The notes below the pieces were generated by a model. It ran no database searches. It was given only the letters and a program-made list of their open reading frames with translations, and was not told the origin of the DNA. Of a stretch of 64,000 nucleotides of DNA, positions 18,219-27,405 are shown piece after piece; the stretch's first letter is position 1; each line of letters opens with the position of its first letter. This DNA is from Parapedobacter deserti (GTDB taxonomy: Bacteria > Bacteroidota > Bacteroidia > Sphingobacteriales > Sphingobacteriaceae), in NCBI RefSeq assembly GCF_042646065.1, contig NZ_JBHRTA010000035.1:12049-76048 (forward strand). Direction: 5' to 3'. A program made the translations under genes and the position numbers.

Positions 18219-18650
18219 ATGGAAGAAATAGCCACTATACAAGGCGGCATCGCCGAAGATCATCGCGGCAGCATCCGGTTTGTCAATGATTTTGACATGA
18301 CCGCCGTGAAACGGTTTTATATCATCGAGAATAAGGATACCGAAACGATCCGCGGCTGGCGGGCGCACCGCATTGAGCAACGCTGGTTTTACGTGTTGGA
18401 GGGTGCGTTTTCGCTGAAAACGGTTAAAATCGATGATTGGGACGAAGCGTCTAGGGATTTGCCGGTAGACGAGACCATCATCCGGAGTGCCGATCAGCGC
18501 GTCATCCACGTGCCGGTAGGTTACGGCACGGCCTTCCAAGCCCTGGAACCGGGCAGCAGACTTCTGGTGTTCGCCGATTACGGCATCGGGCATGCAAAGG
18601 AAGATGACTATACGTATGCATTAACGTACTTTCTCAGGGCGAACTTTTAA
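18219..18650 (+). CDS. Cupin-fold sugar epimerase-like protein (WxcM/QdtA or RmlC-like)
   Basis: The ATG at 18219 is preferred over an in-frame TTG at 18201, because a promoter-like TAATTTTG covers 18196-18203. The 143-residue protein has small-cupin features: FYIIENKDTETIRGWRAHR, EQRWFYVLEGAFSLKTVKID, and the turn HVPVGYGTAFQAL. The histidine in GWRAHR and the VPVGYG segment resemble the dTDP-sugar isomerase and epimerase cupins used in making surface sugars. There is no neighbouring sugar gene, so the substrate and even the reaction are uncertain. Confidence 0.75.
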   Translation: MEEIATIQGGIAEDHRGSIRFVNDFDMTAVKRFYIIENKDTETIRGWRAHRIEQRWFYVLEGAFSLKTVKIDDWDEASRDLPVDETIIRSADQRVIHVPVGYGTAFQALEPGSRLLVFADYGIGHAKEDDYTYALTYFLRANF

Positions 18651-18719
18651 CGCCATTACGACGACACGCTCGATGGTATCATGAAGCAGGCGAAGACGTG
18701 CGGTGATATTGACACGATG

Positions 18720-19214
18720 TCAATTACGAATAGGGCTCTGTTTATCTCCGTCATCGTGTCTGGGTTCATCGGGTGCCAATCGCGCTTTTTCATAGTGCTG
18801 GATCTGTCGATCAACCTCACCCCTCAATTTCATCAGCACATGCCTGTAGCTGTTTTTCATAGCAAGATTTTGCTCCTCCAGAGGGATACCTTTGATGGTT
18901 AACGCTTTCTCAACTTTTTTTTCGGGTTTTGGCTGGTATGGAATATATGTAGAATTTAAACCAATTGCTCGTCCGATATATACTCGTATACGATCACAAA
19001 AGGGAATATGGAGACCACGTACTGACGATTGATAGCTATTTAGTTATTTAGGCAATATACGTTGTCGTGCTTCGGTAAAGGACACGCCTTTGTCCCGGCC
19101 TGATTTAAGGTCTTCCGAGTTCGGCGGATCTTTCAAATACTGGCCCTGTTTTAAGGCGCCAAATTGGCTCCTTAAAGCCCGATGCCCTTTATTTGGTAAT
19201 AGCCGAACAAAATT
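18720..19214 (-). pseudogene. Decayed minus-strand gene of unknown family
   Basis: Read on the minus strand, one frame stays protein-like over about 165 codons but has an internal TAA at 19044-19046. The upstream part includes GALKQGQYLKDPPNSEDLKS and ends ARQRILPK. After the stop, the same frame continues through PYQPKPEKKVEKALTIKGIP and MKNSYRHVLMKLRGEVDRQ to a TGA at 18720-18722. There is no ATG at the beginning. I do not recognise the family. The continued good coding character in one frame across the stop suggests a nonsense-mutated remnant rather than chance. Confidence 0.4.
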
Positions 19215-19273
19215 TTAAATTTGTATAGTTATTCCAAGATAAGCCAACGTCTATCAATGCAGATTTCGACACC

Positions 19274-20188
19274 ATGAAGAACTTCCCCCTTTTCAGATTT
19301 TTAAAAAACTATTTTAAAGAAGCACCCGCAATTGATCCGCAAACCCACTTGACACAACATAATCGTCAAACCGTGCACAAACGGGACAAATACAGATGTT
19401 TAGTATGTCAATCAAACTGGGAAACTATCGATGTCATTTCCAACAGGATCGATTCACACCCACGCCTCACAAACCCAATTTATGGCACGTTGGTTACGCA
19501 CGACATCGACTACATAAGTGCCTTTGCTTGTGAAGCGGACATCCTTTTGCTCTCGCTAGACGACAATTTCCATGTAGTCGAGGCCCTGCTTGAACTTCCT
19601 GAAGTGGGCACTAAAATGATTGTGATGATGACCAACAGCCACAAGTCCCGTAAAAAAATAAAGAATCGGGTCGACTACTTTATGCCAAATGAATTCATTG
19701 AAACCGACGACGATTTCCAATCGCTCATGGCCCCAGTCATCGATGAGCTGGACAACGACTATCCCAAACGACAGCCCACACCAATGAAATCGGTTTACAG
19801 TTGCTTTATCTGGCAACTCGAACCCGGATTATCATGTATTAAACGCTGGATAGAAGGTTCCGAGCGCCTATGTTGCACGTACAGTTGTTATAGTTTGACG
19901 TACTCGGACCAAGAACGCGCCGCCGCGCAAGAAGCTGATATCCTTATCCTTTCAAGCGGCGGGGACAGTGCCGACAGTCTGATTTATTTTCTCGACCATT
20001 ACGACGTCAGTTCGAAGGTGGTCATCATATCCACCGTCTTTTCTGCGGACTCTGTACTGGATCGTACCCCCCGCCGAATCGATTATGTCCTTGAAAAATA
20101 TGAGATCTTTGACCTGAAAGACTTTAACCGATTCTTCGTACCCATAATCAAAGATCTTGATGGTGGTACGAATCGCATGCTTGATTAA
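19274..20188 (+). CDS. Unknown protein made of two receiver-like halves
   Basis: I do not recognise this 304-residue protein. It consists of two similar halves, about 40-160 and 172-300. Both contain EADIL followed by hydrophobic residues (EADILLLSLDD, EADILILSSGG), then a hydrophobic strand (KMIVMMTNS, KVVIISTVF), then NRVDYFMPNEF or RRIDYVLEKYE, and end with MAPVIDELDN or FVPIIKDLDG. This order of strands and helices is like a CheY receiver, but the acidic pocket and phosphorylated aspartate are not obvious. The N-terminal half has CLVC and the second half several cysteines. It stands alone on the plus strand with no partner kinase beside it. The 290 bp downstream hold no gene I can support. 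Confidence 0.7.
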   Translation: MKNFPLFRFLKNYFKEAPAIDPQTHLTQHNRQTVHKRDKYRCLVCQSNWETIDVISNRIDSHPRLTNPIYGTLVTHDIDYISAFACEADILLLSLDDNFHVVEALLELPEVGTKMIVMMTNSHKSRKKIKNRVDYFMPNEFIETDDDFQSLMAPVIDELDNDYPKRQPTPMKSVYSCFIWQLEPGLSCIKRWIEGSERLCCTYSCYSLTYSDQERAAAQEADILILSSGGDSADSLIYFLDHYDVSSKVVIISTVFSADSVLDRTPRRIDYVLEKYEIFDLKDFNRFFVPIIKDLDGGTNRMLD

Positions 20189-20478
20189 CCCCGCTCACAT
20201 CCCCGGTCATAGGGGCCGAGGCTTGTTTTAAGGCATTGAAAAAGGTGCCGAGCAAAAGATCTACAATGTGGTAGCGAACCTTATACAGCTTCTTACGCAG
20301 CAGGTCCGGCGAATAAGCACATCCCGACCTCTCCACAACATATCGGCACAACAATAGCTGTAATATAGCAATTAATTTGGCTAAATTTGGTGAAAAAGGT
20401 TGGCAAAGGAAGACGATTGACAAACTAATGATTTTAGGAGCGAATGTCAATAATAACATGGCCTAATAAAATGTAATT

Positions 20479-21213
20479 ATGATTTACAAAGAGATTAAAC
20501 CACATCCAAGTCTAGCAGATTACATCGATGCCTATTGGATCACTGAGGGGGTGGAGAAACAATGTGTTAAAGATATAATATTACCGGATAACTGTGTTGA
20601 CTTGATTTTTAATTTAGGAGAAAAGTACGAAACATACAACGGGGCTTTAACAATGTATCCAGAGAAAACCTATCTCGTTGGAACAATGACCACATTTAAG
20701 GAAAGCGTTATGTATGCATCGAATAAACTTATTGGAGTGCGTTTTAAGCCTTCAGCCTTTTCCTCGTTTTACAACTTTGCACCTTCAAATGAAATTAGAG
20801 ATAAAACTATTGAATTTGAGCAGTCTTTGTCACCCGACATTCACCAGATAGAAAAGCACTCTTTCGCCTATCTCGATAAATTTTTCTTAAAAGGGCTGAC
20901 AAAGGAAAAGCACAATCTATTTAAGGTAGTAAGAGACATTGAAATAACCAATGGGCTAATTAGTATGGACATATTGGCAAAACAAAATAGCACGACAATA
21001 AGGCAATTAGAACGGGACTTTAGAAAGTACGTCGGAATTAGCCCAAAAGTGTTTGCTAATATCGTTAGGTTTAGAACCGCCCTTTTTAAAATAAAGCACA
21101 ATCGAAATCAGCTAAGTTTATTGGGTATCGCTCACGAATGCGGGTATTATGATCACGCCCATTTAACCAATGAGATAAAAAGATATGCAGGCGTTGTTCC
21201 CTCAAAATTTTGA
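20479..21213 (+). CDS. AraC-family transcriptional regulator
   Basis: The 244-residue protein starts with the DUF6597-like sensing domain of Bacteroidota AraC proteins (HPSLADYIDAYWITEG, ILPDNCVDLIFNLGEKYE, YLVGTMT) and ends with an AraC DNA-binding domain, in which the second helix-turn-helix reads LLGIAHECGYYDHAHLTNEI followed by the terminal GVVPSKF. It is AT-rich compared with its left neighbours, as are the next two genes, and the three probably arrived together. Genes of this class usually regulate the small enzymes encoded beside them. Confidence 0.9.
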   Translation: MIYKEIKPHPSLADYIDAYWITEGVEKQCVKDIILPDNCVDLIFNLGEKYETYNGALTMYPEKTYLVGTMTTFKESVMYASNKLIGVRFKPSAFSSFYNFAPSNEIRDKTIEFEQSLSPDIHQIEKHSFAYLDKFFLKGLTKEKHNLFKVVRDIEITNGLISMDILAKQNSTTIRQLERDFRKYVGISPKVFANIVRFRTALFKIKHNRNQLSLLGIAHECGYYDHAHLTNEIKRYAGVVPSKF

Positions 21214-21254
21214 TTTTGTCGTTTTTTTCCAAAGTTCCAATTATGATAATCATT

Positions 21255-21262
21255 TATTTTTG
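21255..21262 (+). promoter_or_regulatory. -7 promoter element before the VOC gene
   Basis: TATTTTTG fits TAnnTTTG and lies 20 nt before the ATG at 21283, so the VOC and SRPBCC genes may have their own transcript. No convincing -33 TTTG lies at the right distance. Confidence 0.35.
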
Positions 21263-21282
21263 TAAAGACAGATTAAGATATT

Positions 21283-21642
21283 ATGGCTGAAATTTATTCG
21301 CAAAAACTAAAACACGAGCAGATACAATACATTGAATTTCTATCAAAGGATATTGTTCAAGCTAAAAATTTTTACACCAAATGTTTTGGTTGGAAGTTTA
21401 CAGATTATGGAACAGCATACACTGCATTTGCTGGTGACTATGTAGAGGGTGGATTTACTTATGGAGAACCAACCAACGGAACTATTTTAGTCGTTCTCTA
21501 TTCAGAAGATATTGAAACGACTAAAAGTAAAATAATAAGTGCAGGAGGCGCTATTGTTAAAGACATTTTCAGTTTCCCGGGAGGAAAACGTTTTCAGTTC
21601 ACAGATTTAGACGGCTACGAACTCGCTGTTTGGACAGAATAA
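21283..21642 (+). CDS. VOC-family (glyoxalase-like) protein
   Basis: A 119-residue single-domain vicinal oxygen chelate protein: IQYIEFLSKDIVQAKNFYTK opens the first beta-alpha-beta-beta-beta unit, and FPGGKRFQFTDLDGYELAVW closes the second, with a glutamate (Y-E-L) where a metal ligand is normally found. Members of this size are often of unknown substrate or bind small antibiotics or carbonyl compounds. It follows an AraC gene and is followed at 8 bp by an SRPBCC gene, so the three look like a small regulon. Confidence 0.85.
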   Translation: MAEIYSQKLKHEQIQYIEFLSKDIVQAKNFYTKCFGWKFTDYGTAYTAFAGDYVEGGFTYGEPTNGTILVVLYSEDIETTKSKIISAGGAIVKDIFSFPGGKRFQFTDLDGYELAVWTE

Positions 21643-21650
21643 ATAGCGAT

Positions 21651-22076
21651 ATGGACAAAAATAATATTAGTACTTACGCTGTAAAACATATAAGTATTTC
21701 TATAAATAAGCCTGCCGATGAGGTATATAGTTATGCCTCAAACCCTGAAAACTGGCCTGCGTGGACAAATTTTATTCAATCTGTGGTTAAAGAAAACAGC
21801 ACTTGGTTTGCTGTATCCGACTTAGGAAGAATTAAAGTGGAATTCGTTCCCGACAATAATTTCGGAATTATAGACCATTGGGTTACTCTTACAGATGGCA
21901 CAATTGTATACAATCCGATGAGAGTGATCGAAAATAATCAAGGGAGCGAATTTGTTTTTACCTTGTTTAGGATGCCCTATATGACGGAAGAAGCATTTGA
22001 ACAGGATGCAACGGCTGTGATGAACGATCTAAAAACGTTGAAAAAAATACTTGAAAAGAATAGTAGAACGACTTAA
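21651..22076 (+). CDS. SRPBCC-family protein (START-like)
   Basis: I prefer the ATG at 21651 (MDKNNIS) to the one at 21630, which lies inside the VOC gene. The 141-residue product begins with the family hallmark SISINKPADEVYSYASNPEN followed by WPAW, a conserved edge strand and helix of polyketide-cyclase or lipid-binding folds. The C-terminal long helix is EQDATAVMNDLKTLKKILEK. The ligand is unknown. Tight linkage to the VOC gene suggests coexpression. Confidence 0.85.
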   Translation: MDKNNISTYAVKHISISINKPADEVYSYASNPENWPAWTNFIQSVVKENSTWFAVSDLGRIKVEFVPDNNFGIIDHWVTLTDGTIVYNPMRVIENNQGSEFVFTLFRMPYMTEEAFEQDATAVMNDLKTLKKILEKNSRTT

Positions 22077-22458
22077 GGCAATTCACAACGTAACAGTTGC
22101 AAAAGTATACCTAATTTTAAATATACAAATGCAAGCACACTTGCAATTAACGGTGATATATCCATAATACTTCATTTAGTGTTGTTTGGGGTATTGTTTA
22201 TGACATTCTAGCGTGGGGAGTTCTTTTAACCCAAACTTTCGCAACATAAAACTTTACCTCAGAAATAACGAATCTGCTGATGACCGTTGACAGAAAAAGC
22301 TTTGATTTTCAGGTTGATAAAGTCTATATTTACACGATGCAACAAGGCGGCCATGTCGAGATTTCCTAGCCATGGATATGACTAACGCGATTGGGGTTCT
22401 TATACACGGCTATACCTAGTTTCGTCCAAAAAGCTGAATAACAAATAAACCATAAATT
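22077..22458. other. Intergenic region with a promoter
   Basis: 382 bp without a supportable gene. It contains the promoter at 22301-22332 and, after it, only an 11-codon open frame. Confidence 0.5.
22301..22332 (+). promoter_or_regulatory. Near-consensus Bacteroidota promoter
   Basis: TTTG at 22301-22304, exactly 20 nt, then TATATTTA at 22325-22332 (one mismatch to TAnnTTTG). It would give a leader of about 120 nt for the gene at 22459 and probably serves that gene and the next. Confidence 0.55.
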
Positions 22459-23043
22459 ATGCGACAAACAAACAAACTGCTAGTGATTTATAACATTGGC
22501 ATTACGCTTCTATGCGGTTTTCTGGTTTTAACAGGGTTCAACCGTCCGAACGAAGACGAAATTACGGTAAAACGGATCAATATCGTAAACGAAGATGGTA
22601 CGCCCGCTATCATTTTGGCCAATCAGGAACGTGTTCCCGATCCGGTTCTGGAAGGTCAGTCTTACAAAAGAGCCATTAAGGCGGGTGGCATCGTACTGTA
22701 CGATCCGCAGGGTAATGAGCATGGCGGCATGGCCGTAATGGAAAATGAGACCGCAGCATTCAATGCAATGGTACTGGATTATAGCACGGTGGATGCCATC
22801 GGGATGTTCTCCCGCGAGGATTCAACTGGCTATCAAGCCTTTCTTACGGTTAATGACAAAGGAAAAGGAATCGGGCAGGGTACTAACCGTTTGCAGCTCG
22901 GCACCAGTAACGGTACCACGGCGCTGGTAATCAACGGAACCGACGGGAAGCCGCGTGTCAAGTTGGAGGTAACCGACCGGAATGAAGTGTCGTTTTCAGT
23001 GCTGGATGAAAACGGAAATACAATAAAGCAGCTGTTGGAATAA
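22459..23043 (+). CDS. Membrane-anchored or secreted protein of unknown function
   Basis: I do not recognise this 194-residue protein with certainty. An N-terminal hydrophobic segment (about 8-26, LLVIYNIGITLLCGFLVL) would anchor or export it. The rest is beta-rich with repeated short turns: KRINIVNEDGTPAIILANQE, LYDPQGNEHGGMAVM, GTSNGTTALVINGTDGKPR and FSVLDENGNTIKQL, each with a G/N/D-rich turn followed by a hydrophobic strand, suggesting repeats of a beta-hairpin module of about 30 residues. It is 22 bp before a small lipoprotein gene, so they may share a transcript. Confidence 0.7.
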   Translation: MRQTNKLLVIYNIGITLLCGFLVLTGFNRPNEDEITVKRINIVNEDGTPAIILANQERVPDPVLEGQSYKRAIKAGGIVLYDPQGNEHGGMAVMENETAAFNAMVLDYSTVDAIGMFSREDSTGYQAFLTVNDKGKGIGQGTNRLQLGTSNGTTALVINGTDGKPRVKLEVTDRNEVSFSVLDENGNTIKQLLE

Positions 23044-23065
23044 TCGCTCCTAAAAGCACCGGATA

Positions 23066-23509
23066 TTGATTGCTATACAGGGATCGATTCTGTTATTTCT
23101 AGCCTTGGTTGGCTGCGAAACCGGTAGGCCAAAATTTGCCGATGCGCCGCGTATCGGAATGTTTAGGGTGTCTGTACTTTATCCTAACGGAGAAGGCAAA
23201 ACTTTTGATTTTGAATACTATGAGAAAAAGCATATGCCTATGGTTGCTTCGTTTCTGGGAGAGAATCTAACGCTTTACGAAGTTGAGAAGGGCGTTTTGG
23301 GTAGAACATCGGGGGAGAAGCCATCCTTTCTGGCTATAGGTTATTTCTATATTGACGATATCAACGAATATAATAAAGCAATTGCCCAAAATAGGGACAC
23401 CATTATTAATGATTTTAATAATTACACAAATATCCAACCGATTATACAGATAAGTCAAATTAGAAAGGTGGTACACAATGATGCAAAGCGAACAAAAAAT
23501 GAAAACTGA
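23066..23509 (+). CDS. EthD-like small lipoprotein (TTG start)
   Basis: The frame is preceded by a stop at 23051 and the only upstream start is TTG at 23066. That start supplies a lipoprotein signal ending LALVGC, so I accept it; an ATG at 23159 would lose the signal. Residues about 30-135 resemble the EthD dimeric alpha-beta barrel: FRVSVLYPNGEGKTFDFEYY, then EKKHMPMVASFLGE, where the KKHMP histidine is typical. The role of EthD proteins is poorly known (ether degradation, or trapping small molecules). A lipoprotein form is unusual. It sits before an FAD monooxygenase gene, a common pairing for such barrels. Confidence 0.7.
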   Translation: MIAIQGSILLFLALVGCETGRPKFADAPRIGMFRVSVLYPNGEGKTFDFEYYEKKHMPMVASFLGENLTLYEVEKGVLGRTSGEKPSFLAIGYFYIDDINEYNKAIAQNRDTIINDFNNYTNIQPIIQISQIRKVVHNDAKRTKNEN

Positions 23510-23576
23510 CTTTCGTGAAGGGACAATAAACAGTTGTTGGAATAACAAATTTTGATAGCACCGAAACGATCATAAT

Positions 23577-25172
23577 ATGGATATACCTGGTAAGACCCGC
23601 ATATTGATTGTTGGGGCTGGTCCCACCGGATTAATGATGGCCTGCCAACTTTGCCGATTTCAAATCGATTTTTTGATTATCGATCAGAAACCGGGACCGG
23701 TACAAACCTCGAATGCGTTTGGAGTCCAAGCCCGGACTGTAGAAATACTGGATCAGATGGGGGTGGCCGATGAATTTCTGGAATTGGCGCAAAGAGCGGA
23801 AAATGTTACCTTTTATGTTTCCGGAAAGATAGCCCGACAATTTCACTTTGCTAAACCCGGAGCGGGAAAAACCAAATTTCCCAACATTTACTTGCTCGAA
23901 CAATTTGAAACTGAAAAATTGCTCCTGGATTTTTTAGCACAGCATGGAAAAAAAGTCAATTGGAATACCCGGCTTACCGATATCAAGGAAACCGCGGATG
24001 CTGTAGAATCGGTAATTTGTCAGGACGGCAGAACTTACGAGGTTTCGAGCACCTACCTCATTGGTGCAGACGGGGCCTCAAGTACCGTAAGAGAGAAGCT
24101 GAAAATTGCCTTCCATGGCAAAACATTCCCTCAAAACTTTATGCTGGCTGATGTCTATCTAGATTGGGACAGCCCTCAACATCATATCGTAACCGCAATG
24201 GAAAAAAATCAGGTTATGGGATTTTTTCCGTTTAAGGAGAAAAACAAATACCGGATATTCAGCTTTCTCGATGATTCGGAAAAGGACATCGATGAATTTT
24301 CTGAAAACGACATCAAAAACAATACTGAAAACCTACTGGGACTAAATATCAAGATCAAAAAGTCTATTTGGTTTTCCGTGTTTAAGCTTCATAGCAGAAG
24401 CGTGACGGCATTTAGAAAAAACAATTGTTTTCTTGCAGGTGATTCGGCTCATGTTCACAGCCCTGCCGGAGCACAGGGGATGAATACCGGAATCCAGGAT
24501 GCTTATAACCTGGCATGGAAACTGGCGATGGTTCTAAAATCTGGTTTTCCAAACAGGCTTCTGGAGTCGTATGACGAGGAGCGGAAACCTATCGCCCGAA
24601 ACCTGTTAAAAAATACGGATTTAGCTTTTCAATTTACTGTTAGTAAAAATCCATTCTTTCGTTTCATAAGATTGCGGATATTTCCTCTTGCCCTGAAGAT
24701 ACTGCTTTCGTCTTCCTTTGTACGGAAAACCGGCTTTCTCCGGCTTTCTCAGTTGAATATAAAGTATCCTGACAGTGGCATGAACGGCTCGGGAGCGCGC
24801 GGCTCCTTTTCTGCCGATGCACCCTCACCGGGAGATCGATTTCCGTTCTTCCCACTTTCAGATCGCCAGACCAGCTTGGATTTGTTGAAAAATACAGGCT
24901 TCAATTTGCTAATGTTCAACGTGGATTCTTCGGACACCGAATTGGACGCTATAAAATCATGGAAGAACCGTACAGAGTTAGATTGGTTAACTATGATTGA
25001 TGTGGAACCTTGTCCGGGATACGCACAAATAATTCAAAAATGGAATATCAGGCAAAACAGCATCATGCTCATCCGGCCCGACATGCATGTGGCCTATCGT
25101 AGCCAGCCTGCCAGTTTGAGAGATTTTCAATCTTATTTGTCTGAAAATAACTATCCCGACCCAGCACCATAG
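23577..25172 (+). CDS. FAD-dependent aromatic monooxygenase (PHBH family)
   Basis: The 531-residue enzyme has the three FAD signatures of the p-hydroxybenzoate hydroxylase family: the N-terminal dinucleotide-binding GAGPTGLMMA (about 12-21), the DG motif in YLIGADGASSTVREKL (about 160-175), and the second FAD motif FLAGDSAHVHSPAGAQGMNT (about 285-304). The C-terminal thioredoxin-like extension (about 400-531) is like the pentachlorophenol or PgaE subgroup. It would hydroxylate an aromatic or polyketide substrate using NAD(P)H and oxygen. The substrate is unknown. It lies 67 bp after the EthD-like gene. Confidence 0.92.
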   Translation: MDIPGKTRILIVGAGPTGLMMACQLCRFQIDFLIIDQKPGPVQTSNAFGVQARTVEILDQMGVADEFLELAQRAENVTFYVSGKIARQFHFAKPGAGKTKFPNIYLLEQFETEKLLLDFLAQHGKKVNWNTRLTDIKETADAVESVICQDGRTYEVSSTYLIGADGASSTVREKLKIAFHGKTFPQNFMLADVYLDWDSPQHHIVTAMEKNQVMGFFPFKEKNKYRIFSFLDDSEKDIDEFSENDIKNNTENLLGLNIKIKKSIWFSVFKLHSRSVTAFRKNNCFLAGDSAHVHSPAGAQGMNTGIQDAYNLAWKLAMVLKSGFPNRLLESYDEERKPIARNLLKNTDLAFQFTVSKNPFFRFIRLRIFPLALKILLSSSFVRKTGFLRLSQLNIKYPDSGMNGSGARGSFSADAPSPGDRFPFFPLSDRQTSLDLLKNTGFNLLMFNVDSSDTELDAIKSWKNRTELDWLTMIDVEPCPGYAQIIQKWNIRQNSIMLIRPDMHVAYRSQPASLRDFQSYLSENNYPDPAP

Positions 25173-25345
25173 CGGCTGACCCCATTTTTAGAAATCATTT
25201 ACCTTTTCCCTGCCAGATCGTATTCCATGATTGACCGAAAAAATCTCCGGGACTTATTCGACGTTTACATAGCGAATCCGGCCGTTTGCATAATTTTGTT
25301 GGTAAATACATACCGGTACGATACCTTTAAGCCCTTCGTAACGAT

Positions 25346-27403
25346 ATGTTGAACGTAAAAATCGATGAATTGATGCCTACACTGCTTGCCGATTTCAGAA
25401 ATACCCATTTGCTGTTCTTACTTGTTTGCCTGTCCTTTTCGATAACTGTCCATGCCCAAGACCCAACGAATCGTCATGCCACAGCGCCTTTGGCGGCCAA
25501 TGGCGGCCGGATGGTGCAGTTTGTCGATGGCCAGCTTATGGTCTCTACCATTTTGGCGGACGAGGAGGCGACCGTAATAACCACTTCCAATCAAGTAGCG
25601 CCTTATTTCTGCACCATCAGCGATGACGGTCGCTGGTTGCTCTATTCCATCAAAATGAAGACGGAGAAAATCACCTATGTACACGATTTGACCCGAAACG
25701 GCGAAATGAAACAGCAATATCCGTTCGCCATCGAGTCTGCTGCTTTCACCCGCGACGGTAACAGGGTTTTTTTCGTGCATTCCAAGACATTCTGGGGGGC
25801 AAAGCTGGCGGCTTACGATACGCAACACTGGCAATTGCTGACCATGCGTTCGATTACCGACTTGACCACCAGCATCGCTGTGAACGCCGAGGGTTCGCAG
25901 TTGCTGGCGGCAGCAAGGTCGGTGGTGCGGCAAATCGATGCGGAAACGCTGAAAACCGAAAAAGTACATTGGGAGACTTCCCGGTTGCATGGGTTGGTAT
26001 ACAGCCCCACAGACATGCACCGGTACGCGAGCATCAACCACAAGAACCGGATCGAGGTGAGGGACCTTAGGGAAGATCGCGTGATGCAAACCATCCGTGC
26101 CGGCCAAGGGCGGCTTACACAATTGGCTTTTGCGCCCGATGGCAGGCACCTGATGAGCCTAAACGACGCGGGCTACCTTGCTGTATGGGATCTGCGGGAG
26201 CGTTCGTGCGTGATGGCTCTGGACAACACCCTTGCCGCCGACGGGTTTGATGAGGGTAAGTTGACCGTACTTAACCAAGCGGGATGGCAATCCGTCCGAA
26301 CCGATCTGGCGGAGGCACGCATTAGCGCCACTTCCGCACTGCCCGATTCGGCCTTTCTGAATGGGCCCACCAGCAAAGTGGGTATTGTTCCGATACCGAT
26401 CATTTCCTACAGCCCGGAAACCAGCTTTTTACTTGGACTTGGCATGAGTTTCATACTCCCTCCAAAAGTCAATGGGTCTTCCGTTCCACCACGCTTCTTC
26501 CGTCCGTCTTCGATCACGCCTTCGGTGGCCTATGGCTTCAACGGCCAATTGCAGACGAGCCTGACGATAGATTATTTCAGCAAACGCGGATGGCACTACG
26601 TCAACCATGCGAGTTTTCTCCACAACAATCGGTCGTATTTCTTCGGATTGGGCAACGATGCCCAAAAAGAGCACAGCACCGTATACCACAACAACGTGTT
26701 TTCCTGGGAAGGGGAAGTGACCAAAGCCATCGGCGAACGCTTCTTTGCGGGCATTACCTATCAGGTCCGTAACGACAGCCGATTGGATTTCGATGAATCT
26801 GCCTCAACCGCGGTGCCCAACGGGGATGGTGGATTTTTAGCGGGCGCGGGTCCGGTCCTACGTTTTGATACGCGGAACGACCTGTTTTTCCCGACGGGAG
26901 GCTACTACGCAGACCTGTCCTTCAGGCGCTATGGCGGATGGCTTGGCAGCGACTTCGTGTACAGCGATGTCAAGCTCGATTACCGTGGTTTCCATGCGTT
27001 GCCGATATTAACGGAAGGTACGACCCTGGCGGTGCAGGCACTGTACCACGGCGTATTCAACGGAGACGCGCCTTTTTACCAATTACCCTATCTTTCGGCC
27101 GACCGGCTATTGCGCGGCATATGGCGCAACCTCTACATCGATAGGCAGGCAATTGCATTGCAGGGCGAGCTGAGATCGAATTTCAGCAATGTCGACCCCC
27201 GGTACGGCTATGTGGTGTTCGCGGGAGCGGGGGATGTAGCACCCAGTTTTTTTGAGGATTACAAACCCGGCATCACCGGCGTATTTGGTGTGGGGTTCCG
27301 GCAACAGGTTATCCCTAAACTCAAACTGCAATCGCGGATAGACCTTTCGGTGACGACCAAAGGAAATGTCGGTATCTTCGGCGGAATAGGGTTAACGTTC
27401 TAA
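25346..27403 (+). CDS. WD40-like domain fused to a BamA/D15-type outer-membrane barrel
   Basis: This 685-residue protein has a signal peptide ending TVHAQ (the start may instead be at 25373, MPTLLADF). Residues about 45-330 look like a beta-propeller: DDGRWLLYSI, TRDGNRVFFVHS, NAEGSQLLAAARS, SPTDMHRYASI and APDGRHLMSLND are evenly spaced. Residues about 350-685 resemble the bacterial surface antigen (Omp85 C-terminal) barrel: a GPVLRFDTRNDLFFPTGGYY block and the terminal GNVGIFGGIGLTF ending in phenylalanine, an outer-membrane insertion signal. POTRA domains are not apparent, and a propeller in place of POTRA is unusual. It is 2 bp before a histidine kinase gene. Confidence 0.8.
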   Translation: MLNVKIDELMPTLLADFRNTHLLFLLVCLSFSITVHAQDPTNRHATAPLAANGGRMVQFVDGQLMVSTILADEEATVITTSNQVAPYFCTISDDGRWLLYSIKMKTEKITYVHDLTRNGEMKQQYPFAIESAAFTRDGNRVFFVHSKTFWGAKLAAYDTQHWQLLTMRSITDLTTSIAVNAEGSQLLAAARSVVRQIDAETLKTEKVHWETSRLHGLVYSPTDMHRYASINHKNRIEVRDLREDRVMQTIRAGQGRLTQLAFAPDGRHLMSLNDAGYLAVWDLRERSCVMALDNTLAADGFDEGKLTVLNQAGWQSVRTDLAEARISATSALPDSAFLNGPTSKVGIVPIPIISYSPETSFLLGLGMSFILPPKVNGSSVPPRFFRPSSITPSVAYGFNGQLQTSLTIDYFSKRGWHYVNHASFLHNNRSYFFGLGNDAQKEHSTVYHNNVFSWEGEVTKAIGERFFAGITYQVRNDSRLDFDESASTAVPNGDGGFLAGAGPVLRFDTRNDLFFPTGGYYADLSFRRYGGWLGSDFVYSDVKLDYRGFHALPILTEGTTLAVQALYHGVFNGDAPFYQLPYLSADRLLRGIWRNLYIDRQAIALQGELRSNFSNVDPRYGYVVFAGAGDVAPSFFEDYKPGITGVFGVGFRQQVIPKLKLQSRIDLSVTTKGNVGIFGGIGLTF

Positions 27404-27405
27404 TT

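Noticed and set aside
20148..20459. Minus-strand gene of 103 codons after the receiver-like protein gene
   Set aside because: Partly overlaps the 3' end of that gene and has no recognisable motif; parts look protein-like, but not enough to call.
25418..26149. Minus-strand reading frame of 243 codons inside the propeller/barrel gene
   Set aside because: Antisense to a convincing coding sequence with signal peptide and regular repeats; its own translation has no domain features.
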